A DNA stretch of 64,000 nucleotides from Saururus chinensis. Lineage: Eukaryota; Streptophyta; Magnoliopsida; Piperales; Saururaceae. Every line of letters starts with the position of its first letter. The stretch's first letter is position 1. The translations under genes were made by a program, and so were the position numbers. Below, in pieces: positions 1-12,087 of this stretch. Under the pieces are notes generated by a model. That model searched no databases. It was not told where the DNA came from and saw nothing but the letters and a program-made list of their open reading frames with translations. Location of the stretch: NCBI GenBank assembly GCA_035235625.1, contig CP141150.1, forward strand, positions 25,250,756 to 25,314,755. The letters are read 5' to 3'.

Positions 1-1830
1 TTTATATTTGTAGACAAAGGTTTTGTGCAATATCAAATTTCTCTCATTAATTGATTGTTTGTAATGAATATGTATGCACAATATGGCCGTTGCGCATGCT
101 ATGCAATATATTTTATTTATTCAAACTTGTTATCTTTGAACATTTTAGCATGACATGATTCTTGAAATTTGGCTATGAGTTCTGTATTTAATATGTTATT
201 TTAAATTCATGTTTGGTGGGTTCATAGAAATATTGGAGACTTTATTTCGAGTTTTCATGCCTTATTTAATTATTTTGTGTCTTTAGAATGTAATTGGTAT
301 GTGCAATGATTTTTTTTCCTGTGTAATTATTTAACTACGTGCCAACTTATGCACTAATTTTTGTTTTTCCTTTTTTTTAAGTTTCGGGAAACACCTATAG
401 TTGGATTGCCCACGGGTGGTTGCTTCTGTTGGGCATTGGAATACTTATAGAAAAGCCCTAAGACCTGCAAGTGGTGTAAAAAGAGCTAGCGTTCAAACAG
501 GTATTTCCATGTCCTTCAAAAATTTTAAATATAGATATTTAATACATAAAGTACAGGGATGATTTACTCTTCATTTAGAGTGAAATTCCAGGTGCAACAC
601 ATTCTAAAAACAAGGATCAATATATTTGGTAGCCAATATGTCCAAGTCCAAAAATTCGTTTATCCTATGAGTAAGAACAATTACTTTAATAGTCTTCTTA
701 GGCCAGTTCTTTAGTTAATTTTTTTTTAAATTGTCTTGGTCTGCATAATAATAATTTAATATATCTTTGTATTGTTTTATTGGTTTGCTGATAGTTTTTT
801 CAACATTTTAAATAGTCTATGCTACATTTACTTATTAGGGAAGAATGATATAGTAGTGCAGAAGAAAGCTTGCGCTTTTTTTTGGGTGCTTTCCTCTTAT
901 ATTCATTTGGTGTTATATATATATGAGGTTTCTGCTATAAATTGTTTTCTCCCTTTTGTATCGTACTTTATATTTGTATACCAAGGTTGTATGCAATATC
1001 AAATTTCTCTCATTAATTGATTGTTTGTAATGAATATGTATTCACGATATGGTCGTTGCGCGTAGTATGCAATATATTTTATTTCTTCTATCTCATTTTG
1101 TTTGAACGCTTTTAGCTTGGCATACTTGTTGAAATTTGAATATGAGTTCCAGATTTAATATGTTATTTTAAATTCATTTTTTGCAGGTTCATAGGAATAT
1201 TTGAAGCTTTATTTTGAGTTTACATGTCTTATTTAATTCTTCTGGGTCTTTAGAATGTAATTGGTATGGGTGGTGTTTTTCTTCTTGTGTAATTATTTAT
1301 TTGCGTGCCAACTTAGCACTTATTTTTTGTTTTTTTTGTTTTTAAATGCTTCAGGGGCCACCTAAAAATGGATTGTCCACGGATGCTTGCCTATGTTGAG
1401 CATTGGAATACTTATAGAAGAAGACTTAAGACCTCGAAGTGCTGTATAAAGAGCTAGGTTATGAACAGGTATTTCCTTGCCCTTCAATATTTCAAAATAT
1501 AAATATTTAATACATAAAGTAGAAGGATGATTTGCTCTTCATTTAAATTCAAACTCCAGTTGCAATGCCTTTTGAAGACAAGAATCAATATATTTGTTAG
1601 CCAAGATGTCCAAGACGCAAAATTCGTTCACCATGGGTAGCAACGATTACTCTAATAGTCTTCTCAGGCCGGTCCTTTAGATTAATTTTTTTAAAAAATT
1701 GTCTTGATTTGCATAATAATTATTTAACATATCTTTGTGTTGTTTTATTGCTTCACTAATATTTTTTGCAACATTTTTAAAAGTCTATGCTACATTTACG
1801 TAATTTACTTATTAAGGAAAAGTGATTCTA
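1..1830. repeat. Tandem duplication, unit about 967 bp (first copy enters from the left edge)
   Basis: The sequence from about 1 to 967 is repeated with many small changes from about 968 to 1830. Matching landmarks are the blocks beginning near 1 and 968, the 'HWNTYR'-encoding block near 430 and 1395, and the block near 780 and 1745. Each copy holds two short segments bounded by AG and GT-like sites (about 383-500 and 591-700 in copy 1; 1355-1469 and 1559-1669 in copy 2) that could be remnants of exons. No known protein family is recognised and copy 2 has stops in the matching frame, so I do not call a gene. Confidence 0.75.
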
Positions 1831-2099
1831 GCACATCTATGTTTATGAACCCAAGTAGTTTGTAAACTGGAATGTGTATGGTAATCTCTCTTTCTCTCTC
1901 CCACTCTCACACTTGGCGATTATACTAGGTCCGTGCTGATTCCATCATTAATGCTTTTCAGGATACTGGTTATTTATATGTATTGGATAATTTAAATTTG
2001 GAAGAATAGGAAGATTAAAACAATTGCTGGGGCATCATTTATGTTTTCCACTTGGACATTTGAATTTATAAGTATGTTTTTGCGCCTCTGGATAAATTA

Positions 2100-2463
2100 G
2101 TGGGACTGAGTTTTACTTAAAAACCTATTATAAAATGGTGCATTTATCCTATGCTGATTTTGCTAATCTTATCATTGCAAATCAAATTTTAGGATAATGG
2201 TGATGTTAAAATTTCTTTTTGGTCTTATGCTGTTGTAGAATTACAATTAGGGTTCTCTCATAGGATTTTTTCCTGGTATTTTTCGGGTTGGGTTTTACTT
2301 GAAAACCTATTATAGAATAGTGCATTTATAATATGCTGATTTTGATAATCTTATAATTGCAAACCAAATTTTAGGATTGGGTCGATGTTAAATTTCCTCT
2401 TTTGACCGTATGTTATGGTAGATTTGTGATCAGAACTCTATTATAGGATTTTTTCCTAATATT
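2100..2463. repeat. Tandem duplication, unit about 182 bp
   Basis: Two adjacent copies (about 2100-2279 and 2280-2463) share the order TTTTACTT-AAAACCTATTATA, TGCATTTAT, ATGCTGATTTTG and ATAGGATTTTTTCCT, with scattered substitutions. No coding content is seen. Confidence 0.75.
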
Positions 2464-2789
2464 TTACATTAACTCAGTTTTTTTATGAAATTGAAGATTA
2501 ATATAGTTGATTTCTCCAGCATGGGTGCACACATGATTGAAACCCTGACGACTAGCAGACTGTTATGGCCTTAACATGTCAGGTATGATGGTCAATATCG
2601 TATCGGTTTGAATCTTTGTTTAAATTTTTTCCATATATACCAACCAATTATAAGAACCGATATTAGTGAGCTGGATCTCTCATTGATTTTATGTATGTAT
2701 ACATATGTGTATATGATCTGTATTAAATCATTTTTACTTCCTTAGGGTAGTAGTATTATAGTATGTTCAACAATCATGTACTGCTCACT

Positions 2790-2790
<1 letters not shown>

Positions 2791-2822
<32 letters not shown>
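2791..2822. repeat. Compound (AT)n(GT)n microsatellite
   Basis: A run of AT dinucleotides passes directly into a run of GT dinucleotides. Confidence 0.95.
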
Positions 2823-3826
2823 TATGCTCTTGGATTAAATCATATTTTCTTTAATAGTGTATTGGTAATATATTATGTTGAACACTATTTTGATTTTATA
2901 TATGAAAAGAGCCTTTTATATATGAATCTTATTTTTCCTTCGGTTCCATACCTTGAAGGTACATGTTTGTCGGTCGCTATTTTGATTTTATATGGTAGTT
3001 GTGAGGTAGGGTTTTTGGCCTAATGTGATTGATCAAGCACTGAAGCTATTTTCGTCGGGCCATGAGATAACAAGTTTGGGTTAAGATAAAAAATTGTTAG
3101 ATTATTATAATATGCATGTAATTTTATATGGCTAGAAGGTTCAATTATGTTCGTTTAATTACTGTGTACAGTCCCGTTCTTCCGTTACAAATAATAGATG
3201 TTCTTTATTAGAATATTAATGGAATCTGATCCGATGTGTATGGTACGAAAGAAAATACGTATGGGCCAATGTTGGAGTAAGCCGTTTCTTTTGATTGTGA
3301 ATATTGTAGGCGAATGTGGGTATGGTGGATTTGTAAAGCATTAATTTTGTCATGCCCAACATAAATTATTTGTGTATTTAACTTTGGGTGAGCACTACCT
3401 TTCTTTTTTGATATGTCATCGCATAGGCATGGAAGTGCCAATAGCCAATGGATGTATGACTATGGTTTGGTATGTAGTGAACAGTGGAATGCTTAATAGA
3501 GTATTATACTTTGCAGTCCAAATTTGTAATATTTTAAAGTTTGTTTTATTTGTTGACCTAGAGTAATGACATTTTGGTTATGTTTTGATTCAACGCGAGT
3601 TATTGTACTTATCATGCTTATAAAGTTGCTTTGTACATTGTTCGCTATATGGTTCACGCATGCACCTTCTATCCTTGATGTAAATGCAAGGATTTGATAA
3701 TGTTTTCTGTGGCGACATCTTATTCCAATTCATTGGGGCCCAGTGACACACATTTTGGTTCATGATTTCCCTCATAACAAGTGTAGGTTTATTTTCAAAA
3801 GTTGAAGCTGAATTTAGTTGATTTAT

Positions 3827-3864
3827 CATACATACATACATACATACATACATACATACATACA
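3827..3864. repeat. (CATA)n tetranucleotide microsatellite
   Basis: About nine uninterrupted CATA units. Read on the minus strand they give an artificial MYVC repeat. Confidence 0.95.
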
Positions 3865-4252
3865 CAAATGGAACCCTATCCGCCAGGTCATGGTTTTCGC
3901 TGTGTTGTCGCGTCTATCTGTGTTAAATTTGTAGTTAGCGGGATCTCTGTTAAATGTTTTCCTATATATGTGACCACCTCTTCTTAGAGCAGGAGTGAGT
4001 GAGATATATCTTTAACTAATTTTATTTATATATATGTATTTATGTATACATGTATATACTTTTTGAATTACATCACATTTTGCTTCATTAGTAGAGGAGT
4101 ATTATAGTATCCTCAATTACCGTATATAGCTCATTTATCTTAGTTTATAAATTGATAGATGATTTTAAAACTGGTTTCAAATTTGCCATGTTTGCTGTGA
4201 CACAAGGCTAATTTTGAGTGTCCGGGGCTTAGTGTTATCCGGTGGCTGTAAA

Positions 4253-4665
4253 GTTAAGAAGATCACCATTCGTTTAAATGACAAGGTTAGATTGCTCATG
4301 CTGATGATTTGATTGATGGTTAGGACATAGGATTCATGTTGCTGTTCTCCACGTTAACAAGAAAAAATGGATAGTTCATTTCTTATTGAGTCCAACTTGT
4401 CATGATTATTCTAACTTTTAAATTATTATAGTGTCATCCAATTGATTTCATAAATCCATATGAAATACCATATCCATAGTTTTCACAAGAAAATATGTAG
4501 TTGAAGTACGCATTAATAAAATGATTGAACCATCTAGCACAAATTATTTATGAAATGTAAGTGATCTTGGTATAAGGGAAGCAAATAGGTTATGTATTTA
4601 AGGTATATCAATTAATGGCATGTGGCTATGACTATTTGCATATTAATCCGGCTATATATGGTTAG
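4253..4665. repeat. Block R, left copy (direct repeat of 15056-15450)
   Basis: About 400 bp beginning TTAAGAAGATCACCATT is repeated in the same orientation at 15056-15450. The copies share runs such as ATTATAGTGTCATCCAATT and ATTATTTATGAAAT, with moderate divergence. The two copies flank the whole Athila cluster, so they predate it or were separated by it. No coding sense is seen. Confidence 0.8.
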
Positions 4666-4745
4666 TAGATCTTTTTGTTAACATTCTAGAATCGTATTCA
4701 TCTTTCATCTAACGTTAACCTTTGCTTCTTGCTTGAGTAGGTAGG

Positions 4746-5978
4746 TGATGCACTGAAATAATGTTCAATAAAATATTTTCAAATTTCGAATTGCAATCCT
4801 ATTTTGTGTTAATTCATTGCTGATTTGGGCTATTTATGTTTTGAATAAGTTAGTTGGACCTTAATTGAATTTCCATGTCTAAACAGGCTTCAATAGGATC
4901 CAACTGGAAGAGGAAGTTAAGTCCAACTACCCAAAGCTATTTAAAAGTCAAGAATGAGCTTCTAATGGTCTAAACATGCATTGAATGGCTAAACACAACC
5001 TTGTGGACCCGTTTGATTTGAGATTTGTATGAATATAACTAAATTATGAAAGAAGCTGATTTGGACAGATTGACACAGCCTTAGTCATATCTTTTTATGT
5101 ATAATTCGGATTAATACGATTCTGGTGGTAATGGAAAGAAGACTTCCATGGATACAAGTCTTATTTGAGGAAGAAATTCCAAATTCTGAAGATATATGGG
5201 TCCAATCAGACAATCAATCAGGATGTAATCTAGAGATATAATGTCATTTTCCTCTTTGAAGCAACCCCTTCTACTCCTATAAATAGAGGGCTGGACGTGA
5301 TAGATGGATCATTTTGTCCTCTTTGGAGCTCTCTTCCCCTATTTTCTTCTTTCATTTTGTATTTTTGTTTTTAGTTTTATTGTAATGGCTTTCTAAGCTC
5401 TCAAGCTCAGGCCAGAAGTGATTTGTAATAATTTAATGGAGTTCAATTCATGTTTCATCAATGGTTTCAAGTAAGTATTGTTTATTTGAAGTGATGTTTA
5501 TTTAATATTGTTCTTCTTCTTGTTTCTTTGTGATTTTGATACATAAGATGCTTAAAGGCTCTCCTTTTTTATCTTTTGTGATTTGGATACATAGAAATCT
5601 TTATGAGACAATTATTTTTTTTATCCTTCATCTATCCAAAGCATTTCTATCTTTATTTTCAATTTTAATGTTCATATCTTCCGGTTAGATAGAATTTTCA
5701 TTCGATTCTAACTGAGATAACATGATACATGAAGAACATCATTAGATGTTACAATGATCCTTAATGCCTTAGTGTTTTCTCATCTCGATTTCTTAACTCT
5801 ATATTGCCTCAATATTCTTCTACTCTTTCTTTCTTGATTTTTCTTTTCTCTATTTTTTTTGTAATCATTTTCTTTGTTACACAAGGCTTTCCCTGTGGAT
5901 CGACCTTGTCTACTACAATTGGCAAGTAAAAAAATCTGAATTTGACTTCTTCATAGTCTTGGTTCAGACGTAACAACA
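4746..5978 (+). mobile_element. Athila-type LTR (short form)
   Basis: This 1.23 kb sequence starts TGATGCACTGAAAT and ends GACGTAACAACA. It matches in reverse complement the LTRs at 40800-42217, 49434-50850, 54003-55243 and 59707-60945. A TATA box (CTATAAATAG near 5279) lies about 545 bp into the LTR after the usual U3 sequence. It is of the short form that lacks the roughly 200 bp block found in the LTR at 10645. The primer site expected after a 5' LTR does not follow, so it may be a solo LTR. The flanking pentamers GTAGG and ATCGG agree at only three of five bases, so target duplication is not proven. Confidence 0.85.
5278..5288 (+). promoter_or_regulatory. LTR TATA box
   Basis: CTATAAATAGAG is a strong TATA match at the same relative position in every Athila-type LTR here, for example 11389-11398 (plus) and 41472-41482 and 50108-50117 (minus). 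It is presumably the U3 promoter core. Confidence 0.65.
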
Positions 5979-7098
5979 ATCGGTTATTGCTTCACTAATA
6001 CAGGATATATATATTAAGAAGTTATGCAATACAATATGACATTTCTATTTTTATTTAAAGAAGTGGAGGGCCCTTCTTGTGTTAAAGAATATCTAAGAGC
6101 GAAACATGGCATTGTGGTAGTTCAGAGACATGGTGAACGAGTAGGTAGGTGTTAGCCCCTAAACTTGACGGATGCGGAAAGGGGGCGGCTACCCCCATAC
6201 TTGGCAGCGGATAGCTGAGTTTTACTAGGCGACGGACAGCCTAGACAGCCCCTTGGGCAAGCTTGGACTTAGGGGAGGAGTCCTAAGGCGGATAGGATTC
6301 AACGATGCTGGCTGGCTGCACTCCTAGTTGGAGTAGGAGTCCGGGCAGGAGGTTCCTAGGACGGACAGGACTTACACAGGAAGGCTGGCTACACTCCTAA
6401 GGTGGATAGGAGTTGGGTGGCTGGTTTCCTCGGATGGGCTGACTCTTGGAGGCGGTATGGTGAAGGACTTCTAGCGGAAGACAAACTCGCGAAGGCTTCC
6501 TTATCTATGCTGGCCCGGAATGGCTTTCGGGTATGAGTTGGACAGGGTGAGGACACTTGTATTGGGTGGGTTCTGTACTTCTAATTGTTCTAGGACGACC
6601 AGCCTATGGCTGAGTCGATTTAAGGGAGAGGATGGGGTGGCCATGGTTGATTGATTGGTGATTTTTCCTGCACAGCGAACCAGGGAGAAAGAGAGGAGAG
6701 CTATCAGCCTTTGGTGGATCAGCCTTGCCCTCTCCCTACATGTGTATTTCGACGGACTGATTTACATAGCTTGGGTGGAGACCCTTGCACTAGGTTGGTT
6801 GTGTTGCTTTGTGGTTGTTTTGCTTGTTTTCCCTTGCGCATACGAGTGGGAAGGGAAGAGAGTGGCTGCTGGCTGCGAGGCGTAGCCAGGCCATCATGAG
6901 TGTGGATGCTAGGTAAAGCTGCGCGCCTGTGATAGTAGCCATGATGGGGGTATTGAAGGAATTGGTTGGGGAGCCCTGTTAGGCCCTCAACGCATGGCCT
7001 AGCCAAAGGGGGGCCTAGCAACCTCTTAGACTTGGCAATGGTAGCTCCCTGCTCTTACCAGCGAACAAATAGAAGATTATATTTGATTACTACATTTG

Positions 7099-7133
<35 letters not shown>

Positions 7134-7205
7134 TCTTTGGCTCATTGGTTGCAGATAGTTCTGGTTGTGGTGGTCGTTCTTCATAGTCTTCTTTTATAAT
7201 GACTT
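5979..7205. other. Unassigned segment with a GC-rich block (about 6120-7075)
   Basis: Between the LTR at 4746 and resumed gag sequence at about 7206 lies DNA unrelated to any other part of the window. About 6120-7075 is clearly richer in G and C than its surroundings and repeats motifs such as CTGGCTGCACTCCTA and GCTGGCTACACTCCTA, and ACTCCTA/TAGGAGT in both senses. Frames that look open in it (near 6651-7021) are a by-product of base composition and overlap on both strands; no family is recognised. A (TA)n tract of about 32 bp ends the block at 7100-7131. It could be a piece of another mobile element. Confidence 0.6.
7100..7131. repeat. (TA)n microsatellite
   Basis: An uninterrupted TA dinucleotide run lies at the boundary between the GC-rich block and retroelement sequence. 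Confidence 0.9.
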
Positions 7206-8907
7206 GATTTATCAAATGAGGCAATTTGTTGAAATGATGTGTAATTGAGAGTTTTTGAGTAAAGAACCTGAGGAAGCATGAGACTATTTTAATGTGTTGG
7301 CTAAAAATGCTCAATCATAGGAAGATTCTTATGAATTTGAAAGTAGTAATAAGACAAAATCTAATGGGACAACTAAGGGGGCATGTACCTTCTTAAAGAA
7401 GAGGATGATGTAAAAGCAAAAATTATAAGTTTAACTAGGAAGATTGAGGCTATGGAAATTAATAGGGAAAACATGTCTAAAGCTTCTCAAAAAGCACAAG
7501 ATATTTGTAGTATACATAAGAGTGATGGACACCAAACACAGGATTGTCCAACAATCCATGCTTTAAAAGAGGTGTTACATACTGAAGCAAGTGCTATTAA
7601 TACATACAAAAGGCCTTTATCTTCTCCTTATTCTGAAACTTAAACTCCTAATTGGAGAGTGATGCTATCTTTAGTTGGAGAAATGAGTCAAATGTGCAGG
7701 TACCTTCTTCAAATTATGTTCCACCACATAAGAAGACTCTTGAAGACACATTGCAAGAATTCATGCAAAGTCAAGCAACGATCAACAACCAAACAATGCA
7801 AGCCATCAATGACTTGAAGACTTCTATCACTAAATTGACCACAACTTTGAGCATTTAAGAAAAAGGGAAGTTTCCTTATCAACCTCAACCAAATCCTAAA
7901 GGTCAATTTGTAATTAAAAATTTAAATTCTTCAACTTCACAAGAAGAGCATGCTAAGTCCATCACCACTTTGAGAAGTGGAAAAGTTATTAACAAAGACA
8001 TTCAAATGAAGGTTGATGAACCTAAGGAGTCTTCAAATTCTAAACATGGTGCTGAACTTGACAACTCCGATTGTGTTTCTCCTATTCCTCATCTTTTTCC
8101 TCAAAGATTACAATCTTCTTCTAAATTAGTGCAAAATGGTGACATTCTTGAAATTTTTAAACAAGTGAAGATTAACATTCCTCTCTTAGATGTCATTAAA
8201 CAAATTCCAACTTATGCAAAATTTTTGAAAGACCTTTGTACAATCAAACATAAGCTAAATGTATAAAAGAAGGTATTTTTGACAAAACAAGTAAGTGCAA
8301 TTTTGTTACAAAACACCCCACCCAAATATAAAGATCCTGGTTGTCCAACCATATCTTGTATAATTGGGAATTATAGAATTGAAAAAGCTTTGCTTGATCT
8401 TGGGGCAAGTGTTAATCTCTTATCTTATTCTATTTATGAGCAATTAGGTCTAGCGGATTTGAAACTCATCAACATAACACTTCAACTTGCTGTCTGCTCA
8501 ATCAAAAGGCTAAGAGGAATAGTGAAAGATGTCCTTGTCCAAGTGGATAAATTCTATTTTCCAGTAAACTTCAATGTTTTAGACACACAACCAGTTTCAA
8601 ATGCATCTTCTCAAATCCCTGTGATATTGGGTGTCCATTCCTTGCTACATCTAATGCTCTAATAAATTATCGGAATTGAGTGATGTGGCTTTCCTTTGGG
8701 AACTTGACATGTGAGTTAAATGTATTTGATGCCAGTAGACAACCATCAAACTTTGATGATGTTTTTGAGGTTGACATAGTTGAGAGTCTAGTGGAGGATG
8801 CTTTTCTTTTTATTTATTCTGATGATCCACTAAATATTTGCTTAACTCACTCTGATTTGATTAGAATTGATAAAGAGAAGATAATTTCTTTAAAGGACCC
8901 TGGATGA
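7206..8907 (+). pseudogene. Athila-type gag-protease fossil (gag-pro-only subfamily)
   Basis: The reading resumes inside gag (MRQFVEMMCN-like), passes the zinc knuckle of CX2CX4HX4C type (CSIHKSDGHQTQDC), a long linker, the pepsin-like protease motif DLGASVNLL, and a tail ending LTHSDLIRIDKEKI. The same tail is seen at about 12100-12290 (plus) and 56972 (minus), whereas the autonomous copy at 40800-50850 continues into reverse transcriptase. It is a fossil with several breaks and no gag start. It is followed by the shared motif CTCCTGGGAGGCAACCCA. Confidence 0.85.
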
Positions 8908-10644
8908 GTTTAGATGGAGGTGTGTATGGTTGAAGACGGTAAACTTAGCGCTCCTGGGAGGCAACCCACTTTTGGTTTTGATAGTTATTTAATAGTTAGT
9001 TTTTTTTATTTTCTTTAGTTACTTTTTAGTTTATTATCTTTGTTGATTGCTCTAATCATTATTAGGGTTTACTTATATGATTCATTATTGATTTTCCCTA
9101 ATGTGATTATGATTGTGCTTTATTGACTGTTTTTATTTGATAGCTATGTACATGATCACGTCAACCGATATATTATTTCTTCTTTCCTCTTTTCTTATAT
9201 TAAGCATTGCATTTGCTTTCTTTTATACATTAAGGACAATGTTTATTTTCAGTTTGGGGGTGTAAAAAGAGATTTTTCTTTTATGTATTTTGAGTTTTAC
9301 TTAAAAAATGAAAAAATTAATTAAATTTATTTTATTTTATGTTTTTGCTTATTTACATTGATTCTTATTCTAGACATGTGACTTTATTTAATGACATCTG
9401 ACTACTTAGAACATGACATGACAAATTTAATGATTTTGAGTTTTGATTACTTCGTATTGGTTTCTTGTGCTCCTATTTTGAAAAAATAAAGAAAGACATT
9501 TGCCTAAGTGAGAGTTCGAGCCTTTGATTATGGTCTTACATCTTGGTGGATATTATTGAATCTAAGTAATTACTTTCTTATGAGAGTAAAACATTGGCAT
9601 GATCTAGTAGTACTCATGTTATCATAATAGAGTTCTGGGCTTCACTATTCTTGGTTTGTAGAACAGTCGAGGACTTTTCATCAACAAAATTCAAATTGAT
9701 TGTATAATGTGCTCAAGAAATGTGAAAAAAAAGTGAAAAAAAAAGAATGAAAAATTGGAAAGAGCTAAAGTCACTCTATTGAGTAGACCGGGACTCGGCG
9801 TACCTTATTAAACATAGGGTGTTCGAGTCAAAAGGTAGAGTTGACTAATTTATGACATGCATAGCCTTGAAGCCTATTTGGTTGAAGTTATTAAGCCTAA
9901 GGGGGCTTTAACACCTAGTGCCCTGAGCCAATTGGATTGGGAGTCGCTGGCCTAACACTTGTTACATGGATCTTATAGAAGGCTTAAAAAGGCTAATCCT
10001 TACACATGTCATATGAGATGAGCATAAAATTCCAATGGGACATTATGCAGTTATATCCTGAATGGGTTGTCAAATGATCTAGGATGTTTTACTTTTTAAG
10101 AAAGGTTTTGAATGATTTTCTATTATGATCTCTTGAAGATGAATGAATGCCAATGTCTATTTTTGAGTGTTAAAATTGAAATTGTTGAGTGGACATGAGA
10201 TACATTAAGTTGTTCGATTCAAAAGATTGGGATTGTACAATTACTTGGCAAGGTCTATTTTTTTAAACTATTATGTATGTATAACTACTTGCCACCAATA
10301 TGAAGTTGTCAGAATGATTTATTGTTTACGAAGACAAGTTTTATTATGCATGATTGATTTTACTAAATTAAGTCACATGTTTAGGAGGAGTTGATTTGTA
10401 AATTTTAGGTGGTTTTAATTTTAATTTTCTTTTATCATTCTAATTTTGAATTTTGTGGGTAGATTCACTACAAACCCTCACGAGACACAACTTGTCCACT
10501 AGTGTAAGCTAGGGGTTTAAAGGCTTGTTGCATATGCTAAATGCAATCGAGATTTCCAGCGGAAGTGGAGTAATTAGTTTTGTTTTCTGTTGTTTTTATT
10601 TTACTTTTGCTCGAGGATTAGCAAAAAGTAGGTTTGAGGGTATT
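8908..10644 (+). mobile_element. Athila-type 3' non-coding region with polypurine motifs
   Basis: This region has no coding capacity but is conserved with 12290-13992 (plus), 42218-43690 (minus) and 55244-56960 (minus). It holds an inner motif (AGTTTGGGGGTGT, 9251-9263), an A-rich purine tract near 9720-9755, a block with GAGTAGACCGGGACTCGGCG near 9780, and a second polypurine motif (GTAGGTTTGAGGGTATT) touching the next LTR at 10645. It occupies the place where Athila elements often carry an envelope-like frame; none is visible here. Confidence 0.75.
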
Positions 10645-12087
10645 TGATGCACTGAAATAATGTTCAATTAAATATTTTCAAATTTTGAATTGCAATCTTA
10701 TTTTGTGTTAATTCATTACTTATTTGGTCTATTTATGTTTAGAATAGGTTAGCTCAACTTTAATTGAGTTTACTTGTCTAAACATGCTTTAACAGGATCT
10801 AAGTAGAAGAAGGAGTGAAGCCCAACTACCCAAAGCTATTTAAAAGTTAAGAATGGGCTCCTAATGGTCTAAACATGCATAGAATGGTCGAACACAACCT
10901 TTTGGACCCGTTGGAATTGAAATTTGCATCAAGAGAACTAAATTAGGAAAGAATCTGATTTAGACAGATTGACATAGCCTTAGTATTCTGACCATATCTT
11001 TCTATGAATAATTCGGATTGATACGATTAGGGTGGCATTGGAAAGAATTCTGCCCAAACTACAATTATTGTTGCAAGAAGAAATCCAAAATTCCGAAGAT
11101 ATATGGGTGAAATTCGGCATGCAAATAGACAGCTAGTTAACTAATCCGAGGCCAGCACATGGAGAATATTTTCAGTGGTTGTGATTGATATACATAAGGA
11201 AAGACAATGAGCCATATTGGATAACTAAAGGAAGATTCAAAGATACTTATTTACTAAATAAATCATTGATTTATTTGATTGATTTAGAATCTAATCATTG
11301 TCAAATAAGTAACCACTCAGGCAATCAATCAGGATGTAATCTAGAGATATGATTGGACTTTCCCCTTTAAAGCAACCCCTTCTACTCCTATAAATAGAGG
11401 GGTGGACGTGATAGAGGCATCATCCCCTCCTATTTAGAGCTCCCTTCTCCTATTTTTCTTCTCTTCTTTTGTATTTTTGTTTTTAGTTTTATTGTAATGG
11501 CTTTCTAAGTTCTCTAACTAAGACTAGAGGTGATTTGTAACAATCTAATGAAGTTCTATTCATGTTTCATCAATGGTTTCAAGTAAGTATTGGTTATTTG
11601 AATTTATATTCATTTAATATTGTTCTTTTTCTTGTTTCTTTGTGATTTGGATACATAAGATGCTTGAAGGCTCTATTTCTTGATCTTTGTGATTTGGATA
11701 CATAGAACTCTTGAAGAGACAATTGTTTTTATCCTTCATCTATCCAAACCATTTTCTATCTTTATTTTTAATTTTAATGTTCATATCTTCTTGTTAGATA
11801 GAATTTTTATTCGATTATAACTAAGATAACATGACACATGAAGAACATCATTAAATGTTACAATGACCCTTAATGCCTTAGTGTTTTCTCTTCTTGATTT
11901 TTTAACTCTTTATTGCCTAAATATTCTTCTACTCTTTCTTTCTTAAATTTTCATTCCTCTATTTTTTCGTAACCATTTTCTTTGTTGCACAAGGCTTTCC
12001 CTGTTGATCGACCTTGTCTACTACAATTGGCAAGTAAAACAAATATGAATTTGACTTCTTCATAGTCTTCTTTCAGACGTAACAACA
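10645..12087 (+). repeat. Athila-type LTR (long form)
   Basis: It starts TGATGCACTG, ends ACGTAACAACA, and has a TATA box at 11389-11398. It includes an extra block of roughly 200 bp (about 11107-11322) that the LTRs at 4746, 54003, 59707 and 63131 lack but the autonomous element's LTRs have. Inside that block, AAATAAATCA and TGATTTATTT (11256-11276) form a 10 bp inverted repeat. Confidence 0.85.

Larger units (their letters stand above)
1831..4252. other. AT-rich non-coding stretch
   Basis: No gene is recognised here. Open frames are short, lack family motifs and run through simple repeats. A roughly 75 bp exon-like segment lies near 2520-2582, but no coding sense can be assigned to it. Confidence 0.5.

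Noticed and set aside
3590-3865. Minus-strand frame starting with MYVC repeats
   Set aside because: It is the translation of the CATA microsatellite.
4741-5983. Target duplication around the LTR at 4746
   Set aside because: GTAGG and ATCGG match at only three of five positions; not enough to claim.
6651-7021. Overlapping open frames on both strands in the GC-rich block
   Set aside because: Three frames are open at once, none has a family motif, and openness follows from base composition.
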